Counted from the first letter of the stretch, positions 43,294 to 52,878 are shown. The stretch: DNA of 64,000 nucleotides from Bacillus norwichensis (GCF_014836955.1 NZ_JACSPV010000014.1:1-64000); one strand, 5' to 3'. Notes: generated from the sequence alone by a model not told the origin. Translations and numbers: made by a program.

Positions 43294-45354
43294 ATGAAAA
43301 TAAAACAAACAACCCTTTTTTTCGCTATAACTTTCTTTTTGGTAGCTTGTTCAGCGAAAGAGGATAGAAATGATGCAGAGTATGGAGCATATATCATGAA
43401 CCACTTTTCAAAGGCCGAAACGGAAAAATTGAATGGGGAGTGGGAATTCTACTGGCATAACCTGCTTTCACCTGATGACTTTAAAAGTGGGGGTCAACCA
43501 GCGCCCGATGTAATGAAGGTGCCTAATCCATGGAGCAGCTATGAGTTGGATGGAGAACGGCTGCCCCAACAGGGATATGCGACCTACCGCCTGCAAATAG
43601 TATTTCCGCAAAATGAGGTGGGAACAGTCAAAGCCCTTTATGTACCAGAAATTTCTTCAGCTTTTAAACTGTGGATTGACGGGGAACCTAAGGTTGGAAA
43701 TGGAAAGGTTGGGAAAAGCAGAAATTCAATGAAGCCACAAAACATCCCCAAAACGGTTCAATTTCAGGTAGATGACCAGAAAGTTGAACTTGTGATGCAA
43801 GTATCTAACTATTATCAATGGAAAGCGGGGGTTGTTGACTCTATTTTAATCGGAGAGCCCGAGGCCATTGCCCAATATCGGGAAAAGAAACTTTTGTTTC
43901 GGTCGCTGATTGTGATGTGTTTGGTGGTGATGGGACTGTATCATGTGGCTTTATTTGTTTTGAGAAGAAGTGAACTGCCGCTGATTTTTTTCGGCCTGGT
44001 TTGTTTGTTCGTGTCAATGAGAGCGGTGCGTTTGGATGGGATTCTAGCCCACTATATGCTGCCATTTTTAAGCTGGGAATGGGGCAAAAAGCTCGAATAT
44101 CTGGGAGCAGCCCTAGCTATACTATTTTTTGTCTTGTATACATATACGCAGTTCCCTAAAGATATGAGTCGGAGGATAAGAAATATTATTGTTGCTACGC
44201 TGGCGTTTTACGGTCTTTTCGTTATCTTGACGCCGCCCATTGTGTTTACAAATACAATGAAGCTTCTTCAACTATTTATCGTGGTTATATTGATCTATTT
44301 AATCTATGTCGATATGAGGGCGCTTATAAAAAAACGAGAAAGTGCCTTATTGAATGCTATGGCCAATCTATTATTCTTTCTGGCGATTATAAACGATGTC
44401 CTGTTTTATAATCATTTAATCAAAACGACTGAGCTGGCATCTGTCGGGCTGTTTTTCTTTTTATTCACACAGGCTATTATTATTTCTCGTCAGTATTCAA
44501 AATCCTTTAAGCACACTGAAAAGCTATCACGTGATTTGGTGAAATTGAACGCATCGCTGGAACAGCAAGTACAGGATCGGACGATGGAGCTTCAGCAAAT
44601 GAATAGGGAGCTTCAAACGGCCAATCAAAAATTAAACGAAGCCCACCAATCAAGAAGCAAATGGATACGAAATATTTACCATGAAATTGCAACTCCTTTG
44701 ACAACTATACGGGCTTATACGAAAGGAATATTGGATGGCGTTATTAACCCCGATAGGAAGTTCATCCAGCTTGTTCATGAACAAAGCTTGTACCTTTCCC
44801 GAATGCTGAATGATTTGCAGGACATGACGGAAATAGAGAATAGAGAGATTGTTTTTAACAGGAAGAAAGTCAACATACGCGAGTATTTGAGAAAAATTTA
44901 TGATAAACAGAAGATCGATATAGAAAAACAGGGGGTTTTATTTCTATATGAAGAATTCATTTCCGAAGATGATGATCTGTTTGTGTTGATAGATAAACAC
45001 AGGATTGAACAAGTTCTTGTCAATTTCCTGAAAAATGCTCAAAGATTCGTTGAGCATGGCGGAGTTATCAAATTAGGGGTTACGGAAGAGGAAGGTCAAC
45101 AGCTCGTGATCAAAGTCGAGGATAATGGAGCAGGTATAAATGAAAAAGAAATCAATCTTGTATTTGAACGCTTCTTTCGAAGCAGGCGCCATGATGATAT
45201 AGATAACGGATCTGGATTAGGTTTGGCGATCGCAAAGGAAATTATTGATTATCATGGGGGAACGATAGGTGCTACAAGCAAAGAAGGGGAGGGAAGCTGC
45301 TTTTATTTTAAGCTTCCAATTGTTTCCGCTGTTACAAAGACACATGGAAAATAA
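43294..45354 (+). CDS. 7TMR-DISM sensor histidine kinase
   Basis: This 686-aa membrane sensor starts with a lipobox-like signal (FFLVAC, Cys about 20), then an extracellular DISMED2-type jelly-roll (about 45-190; PNPWSSYEL, GYATYRLQI, ISSAFKLWIDG), seven TM helices (about 205-400), a coiled coil (about 415-455; VQDRTMELQQMNREL) and a kinase core: H-box IYHEIATPLTTI, N-box FLKNAQRF, G-boxes VEDNGAGI and GSGLGLAIAKEI. DISM sensors usually bind carbohydrates or carboxylic acids. The signal-sequence ATG 43294, with GGGAG upstream, is preferred over a 55-codon longer frame. A Cys lipobox on a kinase is unusual but seen in this class. Confidence 0.87.
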   Translation: MKIKQTTLFFAITFFLVACSAKEDRNDAEYGAYIMNHFSKAETEKLNGEWEFYWHNLLSPDDFKSGGQPAPDVMKVPNPWSSYELDGERLPQQGYATYRLQIVFPQNEVGTVKALYVPEISSAFKLWIDGEPKVGNGKVGKSRNSMKPQNIPKTVQFQVDDQKVELVMQVSNYYQWKAGVVDSILIGEPEAIAQYREKKLLFRSLIVMCLVVMGLYHVALFVLRRSELPLIFFGLVCLFVSMRAVRLDGILAHYMLPFLSWEWGKKLEYLGAALAILFFVLYTYTQFPKDMSRRIRNIIVATLAFYGLFVILTPPIVFTNTMKLLQLFIVVILIYLIYVDMRALIKKRESALLNAMANLLFFLAIINDVLFYNHLIKTTELASVGLFFFLFTQAIIISRQYSKSFKHTEKLSRDLVKLNASLEQQVQDRTMELQQMNRELQTANQKLNEAHQSRSKWIRNIYHEIATPLTTIRAYTKGILDGVINPDRKFIQLVHEQSLYLSRMLNDLQDMTEIENREIVFNRKKVNIREYLRKIYDKQKIDIEKQGVLFLYEEFISEDDDLFVLIDKHRIEQVLVNFLKNAQRFVEHGGVIKLGVTEEEGQQLVIKVEDNGAGINEKEINLVFERFFRSRRHDDIDNGSGLGLAIAKEIIDYHGGTIGATSKEGEGSCFYFKLPIVSAVTKTHGK

Positions 45355-45447
45355 GGAGTTCGGGAGTTTTTGAATGGGACCTTTAATTATTTTTTCGTCT
45401 TTGAATATAGTAAGATTTAAGAATAAAATGTTTTCGGGAGTTGTTTG

Positions 45448-46065
45448 ATGATTGATTATAAGCAAGATAAACTTCTATCTATAAAGACCACTGAGGAACA
45501 GCGGATATTTCCAGCCGAACCACATTATAACCCTTATGAACCAACCCCTTACGCGGCATTGGATCAACTGTTTTCGCGGTACAGGCTGACATCGGATGCC
45601 TGCCTTGTGGATATGGGTTGTGGAAAGGGAAGGGTCCCCTTTTATGTTCATTATCATTTCCAAGCCTCTGCCGTTGGAATCGAGATGAATCCTGCTTTGT
45701 ATGAGGATGCGCTTAAGAATAAAGCAAGTTATAGCAAAAAGGCAAAGCGTAAAAGAGGAAGCGTTGAATTTCAATGTATACTGGCACAGGAATATGATAT
45801 ACAACCGAGAGACAACGTATTTTTCTTTTTTAATCCATTTTCTGCACAGATTTTTATGACGATCGTACAGCATATTTTGGAATCCGTTGAAAAACATCCT
45901 CGCACAATTGACCTGATTTTGTACTATCCTTCCAACGAATATGTATATTATTTGCTGAATCACACTCAGTTTAAGCTTATTGAGGAAATCAGGCTGAATT
46001 ATTTTTATGAACGTAATGACCATGAACGCATTTTGATTTATCGAATGGATAAAGGAGGATCTTAA
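45448..46065 (+). CDS. SAM-dependent methyltransferase, class I
   Basis: This 205-aa protein has motif I CLVDMGCGKGRVPFYV, an acidic residue in AVGIEMNPALYED and a motif IV-like NVFFFFNPFS. The NPF(S) in place of NPPY suggests neither DNA N6-adenine nor classic rRNA enzyme can be assumed. The N-terminal half (PAEPHYNPYEPTPYAAL) resembles uncharacterised Bacillus methyltransferases. It is 1 bp from a second methyltransferase gene with its own AAAGGAGG, so both form one operon. Substrate unknown. Confidence 0.75.
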   Translation: MIDYKQDKLLSIKTTEEQRIFPAEPHYNPYEPTPYAALDQLFSRYRLTSDACLVDMGCGKGRVPFYVHYHFQASAVGIEMNPALYEDALKNKASYSKKAKRKRGSVEFQCILAQEYDIQPRDNVFFFFNPFSAQIFMTIVQHILESVEKHPRTIDLILYYPSNEYVYYLLNHTQFKLIEEIRLNYFYERNDHERILIYRMDKGGS

Positions 46066-46066
46066 A

Positions 46067-46666
46067 ATGGGGAATAAGTGGCATGAACGATTTGATACGG
46101 AAGAATATATTTATGGTGAGGAACCAAACTCTTTTATCAAAAGCGAAGCGGGCCGCCTGAAGGATTGCTCGGCGATAGTTTGTTTTGCTGAAGGAGAAGG
46201 GCGGAATGCTGTTTTTTTAGCCCAAGAAGGGCATAAAGTGACGGCTCTGGATTATGCGGAGAGCGGTCTTCAGAAAACGCGGCAGCTTGCTGAAAAAAAT
46301 CAGGTGAAAGTGGAGACCCAGAGGGCGAACCTCTTAGAATACGAGCCTGAAGCTTCCCAATTTGATGCGGCAGTCATGGTATTTGGCCATTTTTATAGAC
46401 GAGATCAAAAGAATGTCTTTGAAAAACTACTGACTGTGGTCAAGCCTGGCGGCATCATTATGTTAGAAGTGTACTCAAAAGAGCAGATTGAATATGAGAC
46501 AGGCGGCCCTCGTGATGTGGAGATGCTGTATGATCCTCAAGATATGCTTGAATGGTACCGCGGCCACCGCATTATACACTTTTTTTATGGAGAACAAATC
46601 AGAGAGGAAGGAATACTCCATACAGGCAAAGCACATGTCATTCAATTGGTGTTAAAAAAGAACTGA
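46067..46666 (+). CDS. SAM-dependent methyltransferase (TehB-like)
   Basis: This 199-aa class I methyltransferase opens WHERFDTEEYIYGEEPNSFI, a start typical of TehB-like/SAM-binding proteins; motif I is CFAEGEGRNAVFLA, then VTALDYAESGL and VKPGGIIMLEVY. TehB-type enzymes methylate tellurite or small thiols; the exact substrate is unknown. It overlaps the operon of the previous methyltransferase (1-bp gap, AAAGGAGG). The two fall on different branches, so this is not a simple duplication. Confidence 0.78.
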   Translation: MGNKWHERFDTEEYIYGEEPNSFIKSEAGRLKDCSAIVCFAEGEGRNAVFLAQEGHKVTALDYAESGLQKTRQLAEKNQVKVETQRANLLEYEPEASQFDAAVMVFGHFYRRDQKNVFEKLLTVVKPGGIIMLEVYSKEQIEYETGGPRDVEMLYDPQDMLEWYRGHRIIHFFYGEQIREEGILHTGKAHVIQLVLKKN

Positions 46667-46769
46667 GTGCATGTTATTACCTACTAAAGAATAGTTATCA
46701 AAAAGCAAATGGTTAATCCTACAAGCTTAAATTATAGAAACGTGATTATGATGAAGGTATTTAGAGAAT

Positions 46770-46902
46770 GATATCTGGACCAATAGACCAAGATTCTGTC
46801 AAATTTGTTACTGCAAACTATAAAGGTGTAACTGAGTTTAAAAACTTGGTTGATCCACTTACTAGAGAAGTGATCGGAATAGAACCGTGTCTGCTACTAT
46901 AA
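46770..46902 (+). pseudogene. Fragment of an OpuAC/ProX-type glycine betaine-binding protein
   Basis: A short frame from about 46770 reads MISGPIDQDSVKF, VTANYKGVTEFKNLVD and VIGIEPCLLL before a stop. KFVTANYKGV...FKNLVD...VIGIEP resembles the segment before the betaine-binding GAG motif of OpuAC/ProX proteins, but the rest of the gene is missing. I take it as a remnant of a lost transporter gene. Confidence 0.35.
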
Positions 46903-46920
46903 TCCCTGGATGCGCATCTT

Positions 46921-47403
46921 GTGGGTGAGCACATTAGGGATTTTGCGGGATGGGCAGGCTCGATGATTGAAGTCTATGAGATCCAAGAAAACGAGTCTTA
47001 CGATGTAACTTATGCAGGCTTAAAGGTAATTGGAGCGCGGGACATAGGCTCCCACTTCTCCTATGATGATTACCTTTCCGATATTGATGCTTTAAATATC
47101 GGAAAGCAGCTTGATGGAGATATCACTCTGAGTATCTATGATGCGTTTGTAGAATACTTTAGAGGAAATGGAGTCATGACAAGAATTGCGGACTTTTTTG
47201 AAACGAAATTCAAATCAGGCAAAGCGATAGCGGAAGACGATGCTATTGTATATTTGAATTCAGTAGCAAATGCAGATATTGCAATCGCAAGGGCTATGTT
47301 AAGGAACCCAAATTTGCCAGTACCGCATTATACAGATGAAGAAGGAAGGGCTTTGGCTAAAGCTTGGGCAGATAAGTTATATACCGATGTTTTAAATGAA
47401 TAA
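46921..47403 (+). CDS. Hypothetical protein, probably truncated at the 5' end
   Basis: This frame (160 aa from GTG) begins HIRDFAGWAGSMIEVYE and continues SDIDALNIGKQL...SIYDAFVEYFRGNG...RIADFFETKF...ARAMLRNPNLPVP...ALAKAWADKLY. The frame is open a few codons further (LDAHLVGEHIRDFAGWA). No ribosome site is evident and the preceding 200 bp hold other gene debris, so it may be the tail of a larger gene joined by deletion. I do not recognise the family with confidence; it is all-helical with no signal peptide or TM. Confidence 0.45.
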   Translation: MGEHIRDFAGWAGSMIEVYEIQENESYDVTYAGLKVIGARDIGSHFSYDDYLSDIDALNIGKQLDGDITLSIYDAFVEYFRGNGVMTRIADFFETKFKSGKAIAEDDAIVYLNSVANADIAIARAMLRNPNLPVPHYTDEEGRALAKAWADKLYTDVLNE

Positions 47404-47445
47404 ACTCCACTATTTTGTAGTTGTATAAAATAGAGGCATTCATTC

Positions 47446-48021
47446 TTACTCTAAAGGTACGATTAGTTTCCCATAAGAGAGGGTTTTCCCATCCTCGCTG
47501 ATGGTATACATCTTTTTGTTGAAAAGAGAGATTGTTTCTGCATCCTCTTTCCGGGAAACCAATTCCATTTCCATTCCATGATATTTATAGAGTAGAGGAT
47601 AAACCTCTTTGTATACTCTAACGCTAATGACAAATTTTTCAGGGGAAGCGCTGTCCGTTAAATTTTGAGAGATTGCATAGTTATCTTTCAATGAAGGGTT
47701 GTTAATTGCAACGATTTCCTTTGAAAAGATCATCGCCGGCCACCAGATTATAATAGAACATAGCAATATTACAAAAATAAGAAAGGAAAACGCCTTTCTA
47801 CGAAAATAAAGAAACGAAGCTATGTGGCAAAAAAATGCAACTATTATGTCAGTGGTCCAAGCTAAATTCCATAAGTTTATTCCGAAAGTTCTTGAGTAGA
47901 TTACAAGCTCAAATGCTTGAGTTAGGATAACCATTGTTAATCTTATTATTATATATAATGCTGAAACTATCAGTAAGATCAAACATACTTTATCTCTAAA
48001 AGTAGAGGTTTTTAATCTCAA
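47446..48021 (-). CDS. Hypothetical membrane protein (191 aa)
   Basis: Three or four hydrophobic segments in the N-terminal half (LILLIVSALYIIIRLTMVIL; LAWTTDIIVAFFCHIASFLYF; FSFLIFVILLCSIIIWW) precede a soluble, probably extracytoplasmic C-terminal domain of about 90 residues with no known motif. I chose TTG 48021 because GGTGGTGAG lies 5 bases ahead; ATG 48036 has no ribosome site. No recognisable family or neighbour link. Confidence 0.55.
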   Translation of the reverse strand: MRLKTSTFRDKVCLILLIVSALYIIIRLTMVILTQAFELVIYSRTFGINLWNLAWTTDIIVAFFCHIASFLYFRRKAFSFLIFVILLCSIIIWWPAMIFSKEIVAINNPSLKDNYAISQNLTDSASPEKFVISVRVYKEVYPLLYKYHGMEMELVSRKEDAETISLFNKKMYTISEDGKTLSYGKLIVPLE

Positions 48022-48141
48022 TTGTCTCACCACCATTTTTAACTATACAATTTTATATTATATGTACTTTCAGCAGAGGCCTCTTTTAGAGGCAACTATA
48101 AATAAAAAGTTAACAAAAAATAGTATAGTTTTTTAATTCAT

Positions 48142-48279
48142 CTGATTCGGATACCCAATCTCATACAGAGTGGGACGAGCCTTCTAAAGCGATGGATCGT
48201 ACAAGGCTATTCGCATCTTTTAAACGGGGATAAAAAAAGTGAAGTTGACAAATTTATATCAAAATATGCTGATAAGTAA
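48142..48279 (+). pseudogene. 3' remnant of an unidentified plus-strand gene
   Basis: An open frame of 45 codons without start (LIRIPNLIQSGTSLLKRW, IVQGYSHLLNGDKKSEVDKF, ISKYADK, stop) is followed 40 bp later by a good plus-strand terminator (48319-48363). A terminator without any other plus-strand gene ahead suggests this is the last piece of a deleted gene. Family not identified. The rest of 48022-48484 holds no other gene I can support. Confidence 0.35.
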
Positions 48280-48318
48280 TAGCTGGTGTAAACACTTAAG
48301 CCACTATAAAGAGTGGCC

Positions 48319-48363
48319 AACTTGTAGGGAAGGCATGTACTTTTCTCTACAAGCTTTTTTTAT
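48319..48363 (+). terminator. Plus-strand terminator without an intact upstream gene
   Basis: CTTGTAGGGAA (48321-48331) and TTCTCTACAAG (48343-48353) with a T-run at 48355-48363. It is preceded by a CCACT/AGTGG hairpin at 48301-48316. Confidence 0.7.
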
Positions 48364-48484
48364 TTTATATTTGGATTTTTAAGTTTTGTTATAGGAAAAA
48401 GACTCCCATGGATCAAAACTTTCCTGCCAGGTGCATAGCAATCGAGTTTGAAAAAAAACACTTTTTACAAAGCGAGGCTTTTAA

Positions 48485-48694
48485 TTATTTTTCACAAGAA
48501 AAAGAGTAATCTAAGTTAAAAAATGTCTTCTCTACGGCTATTTTACCTTCTAAATCAAGGCAGCCTTCAGAAAGAGCCCTAATTTCCATGCTATTAAAAT
48601 AAATTTTAGAAGAAATTAAGAACGATTCGACTATGATAAATAATGCAACTATAATGAGTAATCGTTGTGGAATAGTTAATTTTTTCAGCCCCAT
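48485..48694 (-). CDS. Hypothetical small membrane protein (69 aa)
   Basis: The short protein has one TM helix (about 9-30; PQRLLIIVALFIIVESFLI) and a C-terminal tail with two cysteines (EGCLDLEG, YSFSCEK) likely on the outside. ATG 48694 follows AAAGGGA/GGGGA; a longer frame (115 codons) starts further up without ribosome site. No family recognised. Confidence 0.5.
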   Translation of the reverse strand: MGLKKLTIPQRLLIIVALFIIVESFLISSKIYFNSMEIRALSEGCLDLEGKIAVEKTFFNLDYSFSCEK

Positions 48695-48870
48695 TGAGTC
48701 CCCATCCCTTTTTATTTTCAGATTCCTTGTTATTGTACTATACGTGTTCTTTTTTTGCTTCACTATCCCTTTTGGTTTTATCCTACCTACTACTAATAAG
48801 GTGCTTTGCTCTTTTTTTGGCAATGATGTCAAAAGAAAGCTAAAATATAACTATAGGTGGGGATACTAAA

Positions 48871-49578
48871 ATGGGTATATTGCTGGAAAGAATTTATGTC
48901 GGACAGCCGAAGACTGTCGGAGAAAGGGGTGCTGCTCTTCCAATGGATCGTGAATGGAAGAGTGGAATCTTTAAAGAGCCTGTCGAAGGTCCCACGTGGC
49001 TAGCGAAAACAAATTTGGACGGAGATGGACAGGCAGATTTAAAGCATCACGGAGGACCTGAAAAGGCTGTATTTGCTTACCCTTCAGAACACTATTTATA
49101 TTGGAGAAAAGAGCTTCCGGATACAAAGATTTTTCCTGGTGGGATGGGAGAAAACTTTTCTTTGATAAATCAGCTTGAAAGCTCAGTTTCAATCGGAGAT
49201 ATTTACGGAATTGGCGATGCTGTAATTCAGGTATCACAGCCGAGGCAACCATGTTGGAAACCTGCTCGTCGGTTCAAAGTTAAGAATCTGGCATTACTAT
49301 TGCAAAATTCAGGACGAACTGGCTGGTATTACCGTGTATTGAAAGAGGGGAGCATTAAAGCTGGTCAGGAGCTGGTACTGGTCGAGCAACCATATCCTCA
49401 GTGGACGATTGAAAAATGTAATAGAATCATGCATGTGGAAAAAGATAATGTAGAAGAGGCAAGATTACTGTCTCAATGTGAAGCTCTCTCGCTGAATTGG
49501 AGAACCACTTTGGCGAAGCGGATTGAAAAAGGGGAGGCCCCGGATGTTAGAAGAAGAGTGATTGGGCCGAACGAATAA
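48871..49578 (+). CDS. MOSC domain protein (YiiM-like)
   Basis: This 235-aa cytosolic protein has a MOSC beta-barrel (about 35-165) with DLKHHGGPEKAVFAYPSEHY and the conserved Cys in VSQPRQPCWKPARRF, the sulfur-carrying position of MOSC proteins, followed by a C-terminal 3-alpha domain (about 170-215). YiiM-type MOSC proteins work in molybdenum-cofactor-dependent reduction of N-hydroxylated compounds. AGGTGGGG precedes ATG 48871. No cofactor genes nearby, so its partner is elsewhere. Confidence 0.87.
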   Translation: MGILLERIYVGQPKTVGERGAALPMDREWKSGIFKEPVEGPTWLAKTNLDGDGQADLKHHGGPEKAVFAYPSEHYLYWRKELPDTKIFPGGMGENFSLINQLESSVSIGDIYGIGDAVIQVSQPRQPCWKPARRFKVKNLALLLQNSGRTGWYYRVLKEGSIKAGQELVLVEQPYPQWTIEKCNRIMHVEKDNVEEARLLSQCEALSLNWRTTLAKRIEKGEAPDVRRRVIGPNE

Positions 49579-49736
49579 GAAATTGTAAATTGAAGGGTGT
49601 TACATCCTGCGTCAATTTGTTACCCAAATGGCTTGAGTCTAGCCTGCGGTTGATTACACGAATTTATCACAAATTTCCGGGGACTTTGTGACATTTTGCT
49701 ATACAATTGACAATAAGCTTCTAAGAAAGGATTCAG

Positions 49737-51587
49737 ATGACTTTGGACCTTATTTTGACATTCATTATTTTGGCTATCACAATCATTTTATTCATGTCCA
49801 ACCGGATACGAGCAGATTTAGTGGCGGTCATGGCCTTGTTGGCATTTGTTCTGACGGGAATATTAAGTCCGACAGAAGCCCTTGTTGGTTTTTCAAACTC
49901 GGTTGTTATCATGGTTGCCGGATTATTTATTATTGGGGCGGGAATTTTACGAACAGGGCTTGCACAAATGGCCAGTAACTTCGTGCTTCGTTCTGCAGGA
50001 GATAATGAGAATAAACTGTTCGTTATTCTGCTGATTATTGTAGCGTTTATCGGAACATTTATGAGTAATACAGGTACGGTTGCCATCATGCTGCCAATTG
50101 TCGTGAGTATTGCTATTAGCATAAAAAGTACACCATCTAAATTTTTAATTCCGCTGTCGTATGTGGCAAGCTTTTCCGGACTGTTGACGCTCATTGCGTC
50201 GCCTGCCAACCTGATTGCCAGCGAGACGCTTGCTGAAAACGGATTTGAAAAGCTAAGCTTCTTTGACATTACACCAGTGGGGCTTGTTGGTGTCATTACA
50301 GGCATTATTTATTTATATTTGGTTCGCAATAAGTTGCTTCCGAAGGGGAAGAACAGAGGGAATTCGGAAGACGAGTATCAGTTATCCCCGGAACAGCTTG
50401 CGGATGACTATCAGCTCGGAGGAAAACTGTTCCGAGTAAGGGTACCGGAAGACTCGGAAATGGTCGACAAGAAGCTGACGGAATTGGGAACGCCGGCTAG
50501 CTATCAAGTATATATTTTAAAAATCGTGAGAAAATCGGCAGAGGGTCTGAATTTATTGCCAATGACCTACCATGAAATGGCCGGTCCGAGTAGTGTCATC
50601 CAGCCGAAGGATATTCTTTATTTGCAGGGAACGTTGGAAAACGTGGAAAGAATGGTGGAGGACTTCGGTTTAATGTTTGAAGAAGAGGAGTCCGAGGCCG
50701 ATGAGCTGGTGTCAAAACAGCTCGGAATCGCGGAAGTCTTACTGACCCCGCATTCAACATTAATTAATCAGACAGCAAAAAGCATCGGGTTTAGGGAAAA
50801 GTATAATCTGAATATCCTTGGCATCAACCGCCAGGGACAATATGTTTTGAAAGAGCCGTCAAAACAGAAGCTTCGGTTCGGGGATGCGTTGCTTGTTCAA
50901 GGGTCTTGGTCTTCAATAGAACTACTGGCGCGAGAAACGAACGACGTAGTCGTTGTGGGGCAGCCGCAAGAGCATGCCAGTGCGGCTGCTGCAAGCGGCA
51001 AGGCGCCGATTGCGGCGGGAATAGTTTTATTGATGGTTTTTCTAATGGTCTTTGATATTTTCCCTACAGTGATTTCGGTGTTAATCGGAGCGGTATTAAT
51101 GATTTTGACTGGCTGTCTCCGGAATATGGATGATGCATATGGCCAGGTCAACTTCGAGACTATTGTACTTGTTGCCGCCATGCTTCCAATCGCTACAGCT
51201 TTGGAAAAGACAGGAGGTATCATGATTCTGTCGGAAGGAATCATCAAGGCGCTTGGCGGTTTAGGAAGCTTGGGTGTATTCGCCGGCATTTATCTGCTGG
51301 CTATGACGTTCGGGCAATTTATTAGTAATACGGCGACGGCCGTTCTGTTTGCGCCTATTGCGATGAACGCGGCACTGACCATCGATGCCAATCCCTACAC
51401 GTTTTTAATTGGCGTCGCCGTTGCATCCAACATGGCTTTTGCAACACCTGTTGCATCACCTACAAACGCCATGGTAATGACAGCGGGGGGCTATAAGGTC
51501 TCTGACTTCGTCAAAATCGGAGTGCCATTAATGGCGGTGGTTTTTGTTGTGATGATGTTTGCGATTCCGTTTTTCTTCCCGTTGTAA
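49737..51587 (+). CDS. SLC13/DASS-type anion permease with two RCK_C domains
   Basis: This 616-aa membrane transporter has two symmetrical halves of TM helices, each with an SNT-type motif (MSNTGTVAIMLPI near 100; ISNTATAVLFAPIAM near 525), which bind Na+ and anionic substrate. Between them are two TrkA-C (RCK_C) domains (about 215-300 and 325-410; GGKLFRVRVPEDSEMVDKKL, GFREKYNLNILGINR) that usually bind nucleotides or ions and regulate activity. Substrates in this family include sulfate, dicarboxylates and citrate. AAAGGA precedes ATG 49737. Confidence 0.87.
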   Translation: MTLDLILTFIILAITIILFMSNRIRADLVAVMALLAFVLTGILSPTEALVGFSNSVVIMVAGLFIIGAGILRTGLAQMASNFVLRSAGDNENKLFVILLIIVAFIGTFMSNTGTVAIMLPIVVSIAISIKSTPSKFLIPLSYVASFSGLLTLIASPANLIASETLAENGFEKLSFFDITPVGLVGVITGIIYLYLVRNKLLPKGKNRGNSEDEYQLSPEQLADDYQLGGKLFRVRVPEDSEMVDKKLTELGTPASYQVYILKIVRKSAEGLNLLPMTYHEMAGPSSVIQPKDILYLQGTLENVERMVEDFGLMFEEEESEADELVSKQLGIAEVLLTPHSTLINQTAKSIGFREKYNLNILGINRQGQYVLKEPSKQKLRFGDALLVQGSWSSIELLARETNDVVVVGQPQEHASAAAASGKAPIAAGIVLLMVFLMVFDIFPTVISVLIGAVLMILTGCLRNMDDAYGQVNFETIVLVAAMLPIATALEKTGGIMILSEGIIKALGGLGSLGVFAGIYLLAMTFGQFISNTATAVLFAPIAMNAALTIDANPYTFLIGVAVASNMAFATPVASPTNAMVMTAGGYKVSDFVKIGVPLMAVVFVVMMFAIPFFFPL

Positions 51588-51602
51588 GGGAAAGGAACAA
51601 AA

Positions 51603-51658
51603 AAGGGGTCTGGCCCCCACTGCGTTAACGCGTTAATGCAGTGGGGGCCAGACCCCTT
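51603..51658. terminator. Very strong bidirectional terminator
   Basis: A 21-bp perfect GC-rich stem (left AAGGGGTCTGG at 51603, right CCAGACCCCTT ending at 51658) with an inner TTAA-CGCG-TTAA continuation and A/T runs outside. It separates the SLC13 gene from the convergent DinB gene. Confidence 0.9.
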
Positions 51659-51716
51659 AAAAAATCTTAATATAAGCAGCCAAAAGAACCTCCCCACGAT
51701 AAAGGGGAGGTTGTTC

Positions 51717-52175
51717 TCAGTTCATGACATATTGCATAGATTTGATGATTCCTAGATGAATACCGTCATGCCAAGTGACGAATTGCAGGGCCGCATCAGC
51801 CGTATCCAGTTTTAGATAGCGGATGTCAACTGTTTCAGATGCTGCAATATCCAATTTTCCATTGAAAAACTCAATGATGCGCCCTTTCTGCTTTGTCAAA
51901 GCTTCTAAGATTTCCTCAATTGTTGGAGGCTCTTGTTCCCATTTAAATGGGCTTGTCCCATCAAGAAAAAAGTCGAACCATTCAGGATGAATGATGTCAT
52001 AATGATGATCGGCTTTGTTTAGGTATTCTTCAGCCGTAACATATACGTGTCCAACATTCCACCGGATCGTGTTTGGAAAGCCATCAATTCGTTCATCCCA
52101 AGTGTTGTCCTTTGTATTCCTCAACGCAATCAATAAAGCGGCGCGAGAATATGCGAACATGTTTAATGTTTCCAT
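51717..52175 (-). CDS. DinB family protein
   Basis: This 152-aa four-helix metal protein has N-terminal FAYSRAALLIALRN, mid NVGHVYVTAEEYL (first metal His) and C-terminal WHDGIHLGIIKSMQYV (two more His), the HHH triad of the DinB/YfiT superfamily. It is unrelated in detail to the DinB protein at 28078. Function of this subfamily is unknown. No ribosome site as strong as the neighbours was seen; ATG 52175 fits the domain start. Confidence 0.82.
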   Translation of the reverse strand: METLNMFAYSRAALLIALRNTKDNTWDERIDGFPNTIRWNVGHVYVTAEEYLNKADHHYDIIHPEWFDFFLDGTSPFKWEQEPPTIEEILEALTKQKGRIIEFFNGKLDIAASETVDIRYLKLDTADAALQFVTWHDGIHLGIIKSMQYVMN

Positions 52176-52878
52176 CTCTATTCAACACCCTTTATCCTTG
52201 TTCTACACCATTATATTCGAGTAGTACAGGGACTTCCAATTATTCGATCTTTTTATCAATCATAGAGGTTGCCGATGCTAAATATAATCATTAACGTGGA
52301 GAGCTCTGTACTGTTGTTCTAGCGAGCCAAGTCTTGTATAGGCATTAGCTGTCGCTTAAAAGCTCTCTAAGACTATATGAAGCAGTAGGAGGGAAGCAAT
52401 TGGATGGGTGCTTTGGCACAGTGTCTTTCTTTGAAAGGCTAAGTCTACCGATATAACTTAGTGAAGGATAAGTCTAGGGACCTAGTTTATTAAAATTTCT
52501 GTGAGAAAGGTTTCCGCATATTTTTCGTTTGTTCCCAAAGAATGTAAAAAATCCGGTAAAAATCGACAAAGGCTTCTGTGGACAGATGGTTAGGCTGCAG
52601 CGGTACCGGAAATGTGGAAGGGATGGAGGATGACATTACTTTGTTTAAACGCATGAATGAATCTGAAACCTTAGAGTAAGTTGATCGTATATATGAACAC
52701 ACCTGAATGAAAAGAGCTTAAAAAGCAATACGTTGCCAGTGGTGTTGTGGATTCAGCATCGATTTAGGCAAGGAATACTATCATATTTGAGGGTTTCTTC
52801 CAGCCTGCTTTTTCTGATTGGATGTGGATTCACCGGAGGATAGATATGACAATTATTTAGAGATTTTTCGACAAAAGC
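52176..52878. other. Long intergenic region without supported gene
   Basis: Only short frames occur. A 70-codon minus-strand frame at 52490-52702 (ending EAFVDFYRIFYILWEQTKNM) has no ribosome site or start context and no family I know; it could be a gene remnant. I see no tRNA, riboswitch or mobile element. Confidence 0.5.

Noticed and set aside
52490-52702. 70-codon minus-strand frame
   Set aside because: No ribosome site or start context, no known family; mentioned only as possible debris.
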